Assembly (NCBI GenBank): GCA_021613535.1
Contig: CP075495.1
Span: 1,364,001-1,428,000 of the forward strand
From: Adineta vaga
Lineage: Eukaryota > Rotifera
Reading direction: 5' to 3'
DNA length: 64,000 bases
Positions 21,001 through 34,041 of this stretch are shown piece after piece (the stretch's first letter is position 1; every line of letters begins with the position of its first letter). Made by a program: the position numbers and the translations under genes. A model generated the notes under the pieces. It made no database searches, was not told the DNA's origin, and was given only the letters and a program-made list of their open reading frames with translations.

Positions 21001-24000
21001 TCATTTGATTGTTTTTATTTCAACTAAAACAAAATACAATATATGTGTTTATTCTTGTAAATAGAACGATCTAAACTCTATGATTTTCATGAACTACTTA
21101 ATGAAGATTCAATGGAGTTTTTGTTTAATTGTTTATGGGATACATATGAAGATATTCGACAATATTGTTTAGAAATCTTAATTAAATTGAACGTAAGTTT
21201 TCATTTCTTTGATAGATAATCCATTTAGCTAAAGATTGAATCGTTTCTTTGGCATAAATTTGTTTGAATAATTGTTCGGGAATAGAATTATACAAAGCTG
21301 TACTAACTTGAAGATAAAGTGTTAGAAGAATTGTTTCATCAGAATCATAAGGATTAAGATATTGACATTCTTGTCGATGAATTTGTTTTCTTTCTAATGC
21401 ATATTGAATTCCTTGTTCAAGATTATCATTATCATTTGTGAGTAAATCAATTAATTCGAAAAATGTTTTCGTTATTAAATCGTTTGAATTCGATTTTACT
21501 TGAATTGATTTGAGAATCTTCTCTTTTGACCATCCATTTAACGTATTAACAAGTAATTCAATATATGCAATGATTATATTCGTAGGTGCTTTTGTTCCAA
21601 ACATTCGTTTAACACAATCTTCAATGATTTCTATACGTTTTATTGATGAATGTTTCGAATAAAAATATGCAATCGGTGATAATCGAAGTAATGATGATGG
21701 AGTTGCATGAAGTGTTGAAGTTTTTCTTTCCATATCAACTTGAATACCTAAAGCATGAGCCGCTTGAGTTTCACCAAATAAATCAATCGATTTTTTCAAA
21801 TGAACACGTGGAGTAAAACAATGACCAGTAGGACACATGTATCTAAAAGATTTCATATTGAATTTCTCTAAATTAAAATATGAAAATTCTATACCCATTC
21901 ATCCACCAATGAAAAAATCTTTGTAATAAATGATCTTGTGAATATTCACCATGATGTGCTAGACTTGCAAGAAAACATAAAGTTAATGATACATCATCCG
22001 ACCAAACTAAAACTAAATCATCTTGTTCAGTAAATTCTTTTTCCATTTCAATATGTTCCAAAATATAAGGATCGATTTCATGTTTTAATAAACCATCTCC
22101 TATTGTCATGGCATACATTGATAATAACAATCGATTGTAATCATCATTCTCTTCAATTAGTGGTGGATCGATTGGTGACATTTTACTCGGTCGAACACCT
22201 AATTCAATCATCCAATCTTTTTCTGAACATTCTAATGACATATGTTCCATTTCTTTTGTCTTAACTCGCCTATCTGAAATTAGAAGACGAAGGGAAAAAA
22301 AAACACGAGTTACAGTGACTTCAAACGAAAGAAAAACAAATGACTATGTGAAAAAGAATACCTTGAAGCGATAAGCAAATATTTCTTTCTTTTCTCATAG
22401 AATGTTACCAATGAAAAAATTGACCTTCGTATTCGCACATTATTCGATCGAATTTTACAATTATTATCCAGTACACAACCACCTGAAACAGCAAGTGGTT
22501 CTACACTTGTACAATGTATTGCTCAAATCAATCTAAAAAATCTTCCAGAATTAATCAATAATGATCAAAATAAACAACAAGATCAAATACATTTATTAAT
22601 TCATCATATTGCGAAAAGATTAGATAATGAAGTTAAACAAGCAAAAATTAATTTATATCATGCAGCTAAAAATGGACCCATGTATGGATGTTTAAGTGGA
22701 ATCAATGCATTGCTAACTATTATTCAAAGTGATAAGTAAATACATAATTTTTATGAAATAAAACATGAAAGGAATATTTGTTTATGTTAAGATATGAAAA
22801 TCAAGAAGAAATAGAACAATGGAGATCATTATTTGCTCATTTGATTGAAATTTGTTTAGAAATTGCATCATTAACTGGTCCAATTGTGAGTTCATCATCA
22901 CCCGAAGGAATGATGCCGATGGAACTAACTGATAGTTTGTGATTTACATAGTTAATTTTTCAATACGATCTATTTTTAGTTAGTGATAAAGTTGAAGATG
23001 AAAATTTAAATGGACAAGTGACATCTCAAATGTTATTGGTTTGTTGTTGGAGAACAATCAAAGAAATATCTTTATTATTCAGTCGATTGGGACAACTTGG
23101 TATAAAATTTATCGAAAATAAAGATCGATATAAATTCATTAGTTTAAATCAAGTAAATAATTCATTTTAATGAGAAATCTTCGATTGAATATGTATATTT
23201 CATTCAGGTTCATGTGATATGTAATTATTTTATGGAACAATTATTAAAATCACGTCATTGTGGAGCATATGAATTAGCATATACAGGTTTTGTCATTATG
23301 TGTGAACAACTTTGGAGGTAATGATGAATTTTTATTGAAGAAAAAGAAGAAAAAAAGCGACTTCATTTTTGTTTAGTTCAAATTGCAGTGAATTATGTAA
23401 TTTACCAGTTGAATGGATTGAAAATGGAATTAAAATGGTTGAAGAAAATAGTCTCGATCGAAATAAATTATGTTTAACACGACGATCCGGTGGTTTACCT
23501 TTTTATCTACAATCGATTTTAACTGATGAACCCATTAAACAACGAGGACAACAACGAACTTATGTTGCAAAATTAATGGAAACTCTTTTAAACATTATCG
23601 AAAATGATCCGGATACATTCGAAGTTGATGGAGAAAATTTAGAAAATAGTCGAAAGGTGTTATATTCATAGAAAAAAAAGCGTTTCTTTTATCTCTCTTT
23701 TCTTCATATAGATTCATGCATACAATACAGCACGATCATTTTATCGTAATCAACGATTTGCTAATGATGTTTTACCTTATATTGAACGTGGTCTTCATCT
23801 ATCAATTACTGGTTTTACGTCTTCGATATGGATGATACGAAATAGTGCAACATTACTTTTATCAACGATTGTTCAACGCATTTTTGGTCCATCGAAAACA
23901 AAAGATGGAGAAGATAATCTATCCAAGAAGAATAGTATGACTTCAAGAGAATTTTTCAATAAATATCCATCATTATTTCATCTTTTCTATCAACAATTAC

Positions 24001-26075
24001 AACAAACAACAAGGTTAGCATTTTAATTTCGAAATATTCTCATACTTCTTTCAATTTCTCTGTATTTTCTTTTCAGTACGCGTTCATCAATTGAATCGTT
24101 ATCTTCATCATGTTTATTTGCCATCCTTTTAATTCTTCGTCGACTTTATCCAAGTCCATTAGATGGTATTGATTGTTCATTAACATTAGATAAACTTTTA
24201 CCATTTGTTATCAAGTAAAAATCTATCCATCTGAAAATACGTTTTTCTGTATAAATCTATTCGAAATAGATGTGAAGAATCACCCTTATTACGTATACGT
24301 GAACATTCATCGAAAGCTCTATTAGCTTTGATTAATCATGATCAATATTCTAGTCTTATTCATCAACAAATCAAACAATTAATGAAAGGAAAAGTTCGAC
24401 AAAATGCACTTCATGGTCGTTTACTTCAAGTATGATCTGAATGATAAACTTGTTTCTAATAGATCAATTTCTTTTTGCTTTAGATCAATGCAATATTTCA
24501 ATCGATGAATAAACATCATCTTCAATTCAATTTCGAACCAACATTCAGCTTACAACAAATGCTTTCATCATTACAATGGTGTATCTATGAGTTCGTTTTT
24601 GAAATCAATACTTTCATTGTTTGAATCTAAATTTTTAGTAATAATTGTTCGCTAACACAATATTGTTATTTGGAATTACTCTACAATATTTATTGTCAAG
24701 TTCCTTCGAATGAATTGACGAATAGTATCAATACATATGTGAATTTTATCTTGAAATCAGGTGATAAAGTCACGATTGGTGGTGATGATTTAACTCGAAT
24801 TCTAACACGTTTAATGATTCGATTGGAAAATGTTCAAGTTCAATTTCAACTCTTTCTGTTTGTTGAACAAACTCAAACAGAATTATGTTTAGTTGAAACA
24901 TTTCTATTAGAAAATCATTTCTCTTTATTTGAAAATAATCTTCGACAATGGATTGTTGATTTATTATTAACAATGGATTTATTTAATGAACAACTTTATA
25001 CAAGAGCATGTGAATTACTTTTGAAAATGATTGATAAAACAAATAATTATGAACGATTAACAAGACGTATTGTTGAATTAATTGAAAATTTACGACGGTA
25101 AAAAGAATACTTTTTCTCTCATATTAATTCATTTTCTTTTTCTTAGTCCGATGAGTTTAGCCGCAAGTTTTAATTTAATTGGCGAATTATTACCATTGTG
25201 TTCATCATCATCGAATAATGAAGAAGATCTTGTTAAACTTGTTTATGATCGAATCAATGATTTTATTGATGATGAAAGTAATGATGAATGTGCTTGTGCT
25301 ATTCTTAATCTTCTTAGTAAAGCACGATCATGTTTATACAACTCATCTAATGGTAAGAGAAATTCAAATAGAATTGAGTTCTAATTTCTTCTTTTTAGTG
25401 GAAAGTAAATGTCGATATTGGAGATTGATATTAAAACTTTCTTCATTTCCATCTGATGTTGTTCGAGAAACATTAACCAAACTAATGCCATTGATTATAG
25501 TTGATGAACGTCTTTCAGGTGTCTTTGGTGCTAATTGTTATTTGACACAAAATGTTCTTTTTGAATATTTTACTCAAGATGCTTTAGTACATTCAACGAG
25601 TGATCTATTTGTTAATCTTATTATTGAATTATTTACTGATCTATTGAATGATATACATTCCAATGCTGACGACGATGATGGTGGTAATAATAGTGAAGAA
25701 TTAAGTTTAGATCGTCGGTTATGGCCAGCATCAGAAGGATACAATAATGTATTTGTATCTGAAAATGAAACTTGTGATCATTATTGTGCACGTTATGGTC
25801 AATATTTACTTTATTCATTAGAAAAAATTTACGAAAAATCTTCACATGAAAATCTAAATAAAACTATTGACATGATTCGTGATCAATGCAATCGATTGAT
25901 TGATATTCAATTGGAAGCGTTTAATCGATTTTTAATTCGACAACGATCAACAGTGAGATTGAATTTAATGATTGAATTTCTTCGTGTGACAAAATCATTC
26001 CAAGGAGTTCATGTCGAAAAAATACCGCAATCATGGTTATGTGATAATCAAGACAAAATAGTTTCGTTGATTTAA
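18098..26075 (+). CDS. THADA: THADA-like protein (Trm732 homologue, DUF2428, tRNA 2'-O-methylation cofactor)
   Basis: Thirty-one exons can be chained in phase: 18098-18181, 18228-18355, 18413-18561, 18621-18653, 18706-18754, 18811-18959, 19012-19100, 19152-19294, 19364-19426, 19489-19582, 19637-19697, 19750-19940, 19997-20137, 20185-20248, 20305-20438, 20483-20638, 20701-20796, 20850-20988, 21065-21192, 22401-22735, 22792-22934, 22980-23152, 23208-23317, 23377-23656, 23712-24013, 24077-24214, 24270-24429, 24484-24578, 24639-25097, 25147-25352 and 25399-26075; 1722 aa. It is an all-helical HEAT/ARM protein. Diagnostic parts are PMYGCLSGINAL, SQMLLVCCWRTIKEIS, CGAYELAYTGF, LTRRSGGLPFYLQSIL, GFTSSIWMIRNSATLL, MTSREFFNKYPSLFHLF and NALHGRLLQ. 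The yeast homologue Trm732 works with the Trm7/FTSJ1 methyltransferase at tRNA position 32. An AATAAA lies at 26115-26120. Confidence 0.92.
21182..22250 (-). CDS. ADP-ribosylglycohydrolase (DraG/ARH family) nested in a THADA intron
   Basis: Exons 21895-22250 and 21182-21842 with a 52-bp intron, phase 2; 338 aa. It overlaps the last 11 bases of a THADA exon and otherwise fills the 1208-bp THADA intron 21193-22400 on the opposite strand. ARH-family signs in order are: MYAMTIGDGLL (first helix, GD motif); LVWSDDVSLTLCFLASL (the W-S/T-D-D metal site, residues 83-86); RFFHWWMNGYMCPTGHCF; SLLRLSPIAYFYSKHS (equivalent of the MRL-PIA motif); and near the C-terminus PYDSDETILLTLYLQV where the family has GGDADT. 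The second Asp pair survives but the two Gly are gone. Family reaction: Mg-dependent removal of ADP-ribose from proteins or small molecules. The sequence type is bacterial- or fungal-like. A 5' exon beyond 22250 is possible. Confidence 0.82.
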
Positions 26076-27380
26076 TTGTTACATCAAGTTTTGTTCTATT
26101 TTGTTTTTTGGCATAATAAAAAAAAAGAAACTAAGTTTATATTAATAAATTTGATTTATTTAATTGAACTTGAACATACAAAATCCGAAAAACCTCGTCC
26201 TTGCATTTCACAAACGATAATTTTTTTCTAAAACAGAATTAGATTAATAAAAATATTGTAGTTTAATGTTAAATCAGATTCTAAAACAAGAACAACTCCA
26301 TCACTTCTCTTTCAGCTACACTTTCAAATGAAGAGAACTAAAACAAATTATCTACCTACTCAGATCAATCCGAAAAAGGACTAAAAATGAAATGTTTACA
26401 TAAGAATATATGAATGGTAATAATTTATTAACTTACCGACGACGATGGTGATTGCAAAAAAGCCGTAAAGGAATAATGTTGATGATGTTGATGATGAAGA
26501 CTGATCTGAAAGTGCATCATACCACACCTCATCATCAACCTCACCCAAACCAATAGCACCATCAACATCACGCAAACCAACACCAACATCAACACTAACA
26601 ATACCTGCAAGGTCTTCAAAAACTAAATCCAGATCATCCCAGACGAATATATCGACGACCTGAAATACATCCAGATTATACGCTTATAAATAAAATATTC
26701 TATCAGAAAGAAACTAAAGGTTTCCATCTGAAGTTTTAACAAATATATTCTTTTATTTACGCGATCACGGTCAAATCGATGGAAACAAATGCCATTCGGC
26801 ATTACGAAAACAGTGTTTCTATTCGCAAATATTATTCACAAACAAACTCTATCCACAATGTATATATGTATATATAGGATGAACAAAGAATAATCATAAA
26901 GAACAAATATAAAGAACGTTTGTGAATAAGAAGTCCTATCTGAATCACGATTTAAAGATTTATCACTTACTTATAATTATTCTCTTAACTAAACCCTCTC
27001 GCGCTGTTCATCAATACTTCCCAATCAATTCCCTGAAAGATAATACATTTTATTCTTTAATTTCAATAACGTACATTAACGATATCTAGATCGTCTTTTT
27101 GCAGTATTATTCATACGAAGAAAAATAGACACAAACTGTCTAGCTAAGTTGATGCTCTAACTTGCTATAATATCCACTTTTCCAAAATGGGCTATGGATA
27201 AAGTTTAAGGCGAGTCATTCTCCACATCCGTGAAAATATCATCATAACAAAATACGAGTTCTTCGAAACACTAACATGAACAAAAAGTAAAATGAAACAT
27301 AGTCAGAGAGTTTAATCATTTATTGATTAACAAACAAAACAAACAACAATATACACAAATACATATACATAAACAAAACA
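26076..27380. other. Intergenic, THADA 3' flank
   Basis: This starts with the THADA 3' UTR and an AATAAA at 26115-26120. Around 26450-26600 there is a compositionally biased ATC/CAT-rich stretch (Ser/Thr/Pro or His-rich in translation, interrupted by stops) that may be a decayed exon but is not defended as a gene. The rest is AT-rich with no signal seen. Confidence 0.45.
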
Positions 27381-29474
27381 TTACATGCAAATCTCTATAG
27401 CTTTACCATCGTTCTTCACTTCGATTTTCTTTGAGTCAATCATTAGATTGGGAAATGTTTCATAACGTTTCATGAATATATATTCACGTGAAAATGGATC
27501 ATCAAGTAATGTATTTCGCTCATAATATACTTTAATATGAGATACACATTTCAATTGAGTAAGAAATTCATTAATCATAAATACACAATTATCAAATGAA
27601 TAGACTTGTAACTCAATTTCTTCAATGGATGGAAAACGTTTAATAATCTTTGCAGTTAAATTTGATAGAAAATGAACTTTCTTTGTGATAGATTCGATTG
27701 ATTTAATTCGTTTGAAAGTTTCAAATAAAGACGAATTATCAATGAAAGATGACGAAATTAAAAGCGGTGTATTAACAACGAGTTTAGTTATCTTAAAACA
27801 TCTCCTGAAACAAAATAAACATAATGTTTTCTTTTATTCTATTAGGATTCACCATATTTACTGTACAGTGAATTCAACGTGCTTCCATCGAGATACATTG
27901 ACTGTGGATCCAAACTCTATTTCAGTTAATTTTGATAAATGAATAAAATGTGAAATATCAATTATAGAACTTTGTATATCGATGAAATCATTCATGTTTT
28001 GCGCGAAACGAACTAAAATAGAATCAAACTATGAGTTTCTCATTCAAACAGATAATCTTACCAATATTATATAGATTTTTCATCCATGTTTGTTCGACGG
28101 GCATTTCTATCAGAAAATAATCGACATTCTTGAACAAACAAGATGGCCAAGTGATGTTTCGTTTTTCATTTGTTAAATATATTTGGAAATCTTTAGCATC
28201 AGGATAAAACGAAGAATGATGATCTATATGTTTCGTTGATGCTGTTTCAAATGCACCTAGTTGAATCATGGGACAACCAATCTTATCAGCTTCAATAAAT
28301 TTGTGATGGTTCATTGTACGTAATATAACTATTTCACCTTCAAACGGAGTATTAACTTTCCATCGATCAATGTTCAAATGCCAATTCGAATAATTTTTAA
28401 CAAAATATTCATAAGATTTAACAACCTGTTTTAACTTAAAATCTGGTAACTTTTTCATTTGAATAGAAATGTAAAATTCGAATCTGGATAAACGCGAAAA
28501 ATTTCGCTCAAACATGTTTTTCCAGGCATATCCATTGATGAAGTCTCTTGGAAATTTTAGTCATATTGTTTTAAAATTATAGTAAATAACAAACCACATA
28601 AGATTAGGCATACAACGTAAAAGAAGATCAACGAATTTTATCCAATATAAACCATTCATTACTAGTATCAAAGATTTAGCATCTGTCAATATAGGTAGAT
28701 TATTTTGATCAACTGATGAAGTATGCAAAACGCTAGCAAATAAGAAACATTCATTAATGATTATTTCATATATGAACACTTACGTCTTCAGATTCGCTTC
28801 ATATTCGTCTGTAAGTTCCACTACTAATTGTATGTATTTTAACTTTTGACATATACGGAAGATACTTAAAATTGACAGAAAACATGAAGTTGGACTTACG
28901 CCAACAATTCGTATTCCAATCGATACAAGATTTAAATCAACTGGAATGTCAACTTCTAAATTCAAATACATGTATGGAAAATAAATTTCGACAGAGCGTA
29001 ATGATGTTGACTGATGATTTAATATTATTGAAATCAATTCAGATTTAAATCTTCATAATATTGATTAAATAAATCAAAGTGGATAAGTTTATTGTAAGTC
29101 TTAATCTTTCCAAGAAGTTGATCAAGTTTAGTATCTGAATGAACTGATCGTAACAAACACGATCGAAGGTTGATAAAATTGTGTCGTTTGAAGATTAAAC
29201 TAATAATGGATGAGTTATCACGAATCGTATCAAAGATTGCTATTGAGATAACTTGATGTTCATGAAAAATAAGATGAGAAGAAAGATAATCAACTTGAGA
29301 ACGAAAATTATTCTTCGAAATATAAATATGAAGTAGAATAATTGATTGTAGAATGGATGAAATTCGATGATTTAATGAAGTAAAACTTGTGAAAATTTCA
29401 AATGCATCGAAATAATCAAATATTTCAAAGAATAGATCAGTGGATAGATCTTCAAACTGTGTATATCGATTCAT
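27381..29474 (-). pseudogene. F-box/LRR-like gene, broken
   Basis: Minus-strand F-box start MNRYTQFEDLSTDLFFEIF at 29474, LRR-like body, stop at 27381. Introns with good GT-AG ends are seen near 28740-28790 (donor GTAAGT), 28030-28065 and 27795-27860. Two lesions interrupt it: a frameshift near 29040-29050 (DLN in one frame continues as SELISIIL in another with no room for an intron), and an in-frame TGA near 28560 inside the string FKTI-stop-LKFPRDF. The rest of the coding sequence is well preserved, so decay is recent. The alternative is assembly error at both places, which is less likely. Confidence 0.7.
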
Positions 29475-30175
29475 AAAGGAAATCTTGGCTATATGAAATA
29501 GTCGAGTAGCTAAAGAAGAATCTATATATAATGTTCGCTGTAGGTCTAATTTTTCAAGGTCAAAGGTCAAATATTTCCGAAACAATAAAGTATAGGTGTG
29601 TAATACTGTTTGACTACAACTGCATGTAGAAAAGAATGAGGGAGGTAAACTTAACATATGTATTTAAGAATTAGAGACATTGAATCATTTTAATATTATA
29701 TTTAAGAGTAATATTGAATTAAACAAATATAGAAAATTTGAAAAGTATTGTTCTATCGATTATATGAAATATCTGTCAAATAAATGTTATTTTATGGATC
29801 ACATATCGATTTATTAATTCGAAAATCTCTTGGATCTCTACAATTTTCTAATATATAACAAAATATAGGTAATATAGAATGACATTGTAATCGATTGTAA
29901 TACTTTGGACATGTTGTTAGGAAACGAACTATGTTTTCTTTCTTTTCTTTCTCTTATCATTCTAATGTGACGTCATTGACATATATGTTTCTTTCGTTCT
30001 TGGTATATTTCTATATGGATCATCTATCCAAGTGATCTGGACATGGACCATCTCAGGTGGAACATTTCCATAGACTCATGGGTTTTTTCCTTTTCTGACT
30101 GTATAAAAGCACGATGTTTCCGCAAAAAAAGTAGCGTGGCAAGCGACCAGCGAGCATTCTAAGTCATGTTACAGT
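29475..30175. other. Intergenic, about 700 bp
   Basis: The open frame of the F-box pseudogene extends upstream of its probable start without domain content. A TATAAAAG at about 30101-30108 lies ahead of no gene on the same strand. Nothing else is seen. Confidence 0.4.
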
Positions 30176-32196
30176 TTAAATTAAACCTTCTTGTTTATCA
30201 GCCCATGGAACTATATCACGATCATGAAACAGATTAAAAATCCTTAAATTTAATGATTCTGTTGTCACATGTTTCGATTCCTCATATTTCGTATGAGAAA
30301 AAGTTACACCTGGTCCAGATATTGATACGATTAAATCTGTTTTATTTAAACCAATACCAGCTAATTTAGCTAAACCACCTCCCAGACTATGACCCACAAG
30401 TACTAATGAACGATTCTGACCATATTCTCTATTGATTTCTTCTAAAATATTCACCATTTGTTTAACATAAAATCTTTTCGTTAGATTTGAATGTTCTCTT
30501 TCATGTATTGATGTTTCTAACATTGACATATATTGAATAATAAGTTTATTTAAAGAATGTGGAAATAAAACAGACATAATTTGATTTATAACTGGTCCAG
30601 ACCCATATATCAGAATCAATTAACCATTCATAACTAAGATGTGTACCACGAATGCCAACTAAAACAACATCTGCTGTGACAATTGTATCATATGATATTT
30701 CACCATGAACATCGATTTTATAATTATGAAATTGATCAAGAAATTTCACTTCAAAATTTGATTGATTATAAAACATTTCAAGTTCTTTTTTTAACAATAT
30801 CTCCTGGTAAATATACAAGTGATGCAAATAAAGTCATATCAACTATATTTAAATTCTTATAATTCCAATTGCATGCTTCCAATTAATGTTGTTTATCTAT
30901 TTCATTAAATAAATATATTCCTGATCGATTTCTATATTCATTCATTTCATTTTGTTTTGTCATTTCTTTTGGTAAATGTAATGTATTACTAAATGCAACA
31001 CCAAAAAATGCGATAAATATTAAAAAAAACAAAAGAGTGAAAATATACCATAAAATAGATGATATAAGCCTGTAAATCGAAGATCATCCATGTTGACAAT
31101 GACAGGATTGACTGCTGTTAATAGAAGACGAATTATAATCGTTATAAATAATTTATAAGGATGAAATTGTTTGTTTTGTTTGATCTTTTCTGATGAATTC
31201 TTACAAATCGATAATATAAGAAATCTATTTGTTAAACTTTTGATTAGTTTAATAATACTGTATTTATTAATATTAGACATGAAATTTTGATCTTGATTTT
31301 CTTCAATTGGAAATTTAAAAACCAACATTCGATATATTATACATAGTGTACCATAAACTATCAATTGTACTAATTGATTCCAGAAGGAATCAAAGAACCA
31401 GAATAAAACATATATTCTCATTAAACACAAGATCGGATCCATCTGTAAAATCTGATTTAGATTGTTTTCATCAACTATGGGTAGATTTTTATTTTTATGA
31501 TTATTATTATTGTCATTATAATTCTATTTCTGAAAAAACAGATTGAATGTTGGAAAATATGACCAACAAAAATAAGATATAATGATAATCTTCCACATGG
31601 TACAATAATAATATTCAAAGGATCATCCCATGGTTGAAAGATCGTTAAACATAGAAATGAAAGAAAAATAAATAGTCTACAACAATGGACTGTTCGATCG
31701 ATGAAAAATAGTAGAGCATATTTTTTGCTTCGTGGACGAGCTGGTTGTCTTTGTGGTATTTCGTCTTTTTGATAACAATGAAAAGCGATTTGGGTTAAAA
31801 ACCAAAAGAAATGCGCAGAAAAATGGAGAATACCTGGTGCCATGCCCACATTCCACTAATGATTTTAAAATTTTCTCCATTCGATGAATAAGAAAATGGT
31901 ATAAATATAATATATAAAATAAAGTTTACTGCAAATCCAAACCATAATATCGATGTTGTCAATAAAATAATACATGATAAAATTCGAGCTGTTTTTCATT
32001 TACAAAATAAATGATGAAAAAAATTTCGTATTGCGTTTTTTATAAATATTCCTATATATTTTTGTTGACACGATGTACAATATAAATTTTGTGTGCACAT
32101 ACATTGTGGAAGATTATTTACATCGTTATTTTCGTCAGGTATCTCTTCAGTCATTATTATAATGAATAATGGATAGATCATATGATATAGTGACAT
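30176..32196 (-). pseudogene. Diacylglycerol-lipase-like gene (multi-TM + class 3 lipase), decayed
   Basis: Reading right to left: MTEEIPDENNDV.. (from about 32155), several hydrophobic helices in three different frames (32.0-31.0 kb), then a class 3 lipase domain with VLVGIRGTHLSYEWLID, LVLVGHSLGGGLAKL (nucleophile Ser of GHSLGG), the GPGV segment, and FHDRDIVPW (catalytic Asp region), ending at 30176. The order of four or more TM helices then lipase fits DAGL, which cleaves diacylglycerol to monoacylglycerol. The frame is broken many times: a shift at the WVWT/SGPV junction near 30600, a shift at an A7 run near 30790, an in-frame TAA near 30884, and others upstream. It cannot make a normal protein. 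Confidence 0.65.
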
Positions 32197-34041
32197 AAAC
32201 TGTTGTTCCTTTTCTCTTTTCTCTCAATATACTATAGGAATATTCCATAGTTCTAGGTTCTTAAGTGATATCTTTTGGGTTCTTTTCCTTTCTTGTCTAT
32301 ATCTATACGGATGGTTTTTCTATTAGTGTTAGTTCATTATTATTCACATACTAAACTAGTTAAACCTAAACTCAAGACATGACAGGTCAAAACTGTTTTT
32401 ATATACTCGCAACAATGTAGAATCTTTCTTTGCATACAAAACAAACAGAAAGTAGAGGTGATATGAAAATGAATGTCTTTAAAGTGAGGTAAAAACCAGC
32501 GAACTTAATGATGAAATATCCAACTTGATATCAAACGAAATCTGAATTAGTTGGAAAAACATACATTCCTATCATTTGATATGCTCGCTTATGAGATTCA
32601 AAATTCTGCCATAATTACAATAAAATTGAATCTGTCAGATGCTTAAAAATCAACAATTATTATCGAAATTCTTAGATTCTATACGATATCTTGTAAATAA
32701 AGGATAGAGTTTCGTCAGAAATGACAGCAAAGACAAAAAAAATCAGATACAAATTCATCTAGATATATAGTTTAAAAGACATAGTTCTTCGAAATATTTA
32801 TTGGATTGAAAAACTAATTATGCTTTTGTTTGGTATAGATCATTAAGATATTCAATGCTATTTTCGTTAATTAATGATCCTCTCATACTAATAATGTAGT
32901 CATATAGTAATTAAAAAAACAAAAAAGAGCTTCAAGTAGGACAGGAGTATGAGAATACCGTATTCATAATCAAATCTTCGTATGTTGAGAGTCTGTGATA
33001 TAGTGACACATTATTTCCTTTCTTTCTTCTGATTTTGTGAGCCCAAACGTTCTCTCTATCTCTCTCTTATCGATTGAGGTCATAGGAACTATCTATTTTG
33101 ATCAAGATCTTTCATTCTTCTCTCTCTATAAGATACGACAGAATTAATATGCTTAGTATTCATTTTTTCTTTTTTGTTTATTTTTAGGTGAATACCTAAG
33201 GCTCCTAATGAAAAAACGATGTATTTCATTATCCAATAAAAAAGCATCTTAAAATATGTAGAGCATTCAATTTAAAAACACTCTCTTCATTAACGGTAAC
33301 AAATATTATTAAATCTTCTGACAAACAGCCGATTACAGAACCTGATTTTAATTATATGTCCCAAGATTTGTAAACATTGCTATATTCACATTCATGGAAT
33401 TCATTATATTTGCTGAGACGATCGATTTTATATGTATAGAGAAAATTTACAACCAATTTCAAAACAAAATAGTATTGACACGATACGAATACTAAACTCT
33501 ACATATCAGAATTTCGGAAATTAGAAAAATTTTTTTTATTATAATAAGCTAGACTATTACGTTGGAACTGATGTGAAAAGATCATTGTAAGGACGCATTA
33601 TTAATAGATAGTGTCATGCTAAAGATAAAAAGAAAGAAAACCAAAAAGCTAATCATATCAATCAGAAAAACATGCAGAAGAGGATGAAACATGAAAAAGA
33701 CTTCACATTCAAAAACTTGTTGAACTAAAAAGCAGCCGTCTTTTTGGCTACAAAAATTTGTTTTTATTTCATTTCTTCGACAGAATATTTAACAGATGGT
33801 TAAACGAAAGATACGAGATACTTATTGTTTTGACTTAGTCTATGAGTATTGAAATAAATCGTACGCAGTGAATTTCATCTGACCAGTGTAAATATAGAAG
33901 ATACATTCACTCGCACAGTATGAGAATAGCCAGAGAGAATCGATGATCGTTTTCATCTGTCATTAGCATTTTCTATACAAGACTCCATTCTATCTTTCTT
34001 AGTTTAACATTGCAGAAACGATACTAAAAGATCATTTTACT
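32197..34041. other. Intergenic, about 1.8 kb
   Basis: AT-rich, with no open frame over 60 codons and no repeat I could define. The last 100 bases include the 5' flank of the GPCR gene. Confidence 0.45.

Noticed and set aside
21193-22400. Assembly insertion splitting THADA
   Set aside because: Canonical donor and acceptor flank the segment in phase 0 and the nested gene has its own well-formed intron, so a real intron with a nested gene is the better reading.
26428-26619. 63-aa minus-strand hydrophobic peptide
   Set aside because: Made by a biased CAT/ATC-rich stretch; no conserved pattern.
29475-29657. Longer N-terminus of the F-box pseudogene
   Set aside because: The F-box family starts at the Met of MNRYTQFEDL; upstream codons are unlike any member and are probably 5' UTR or intron.
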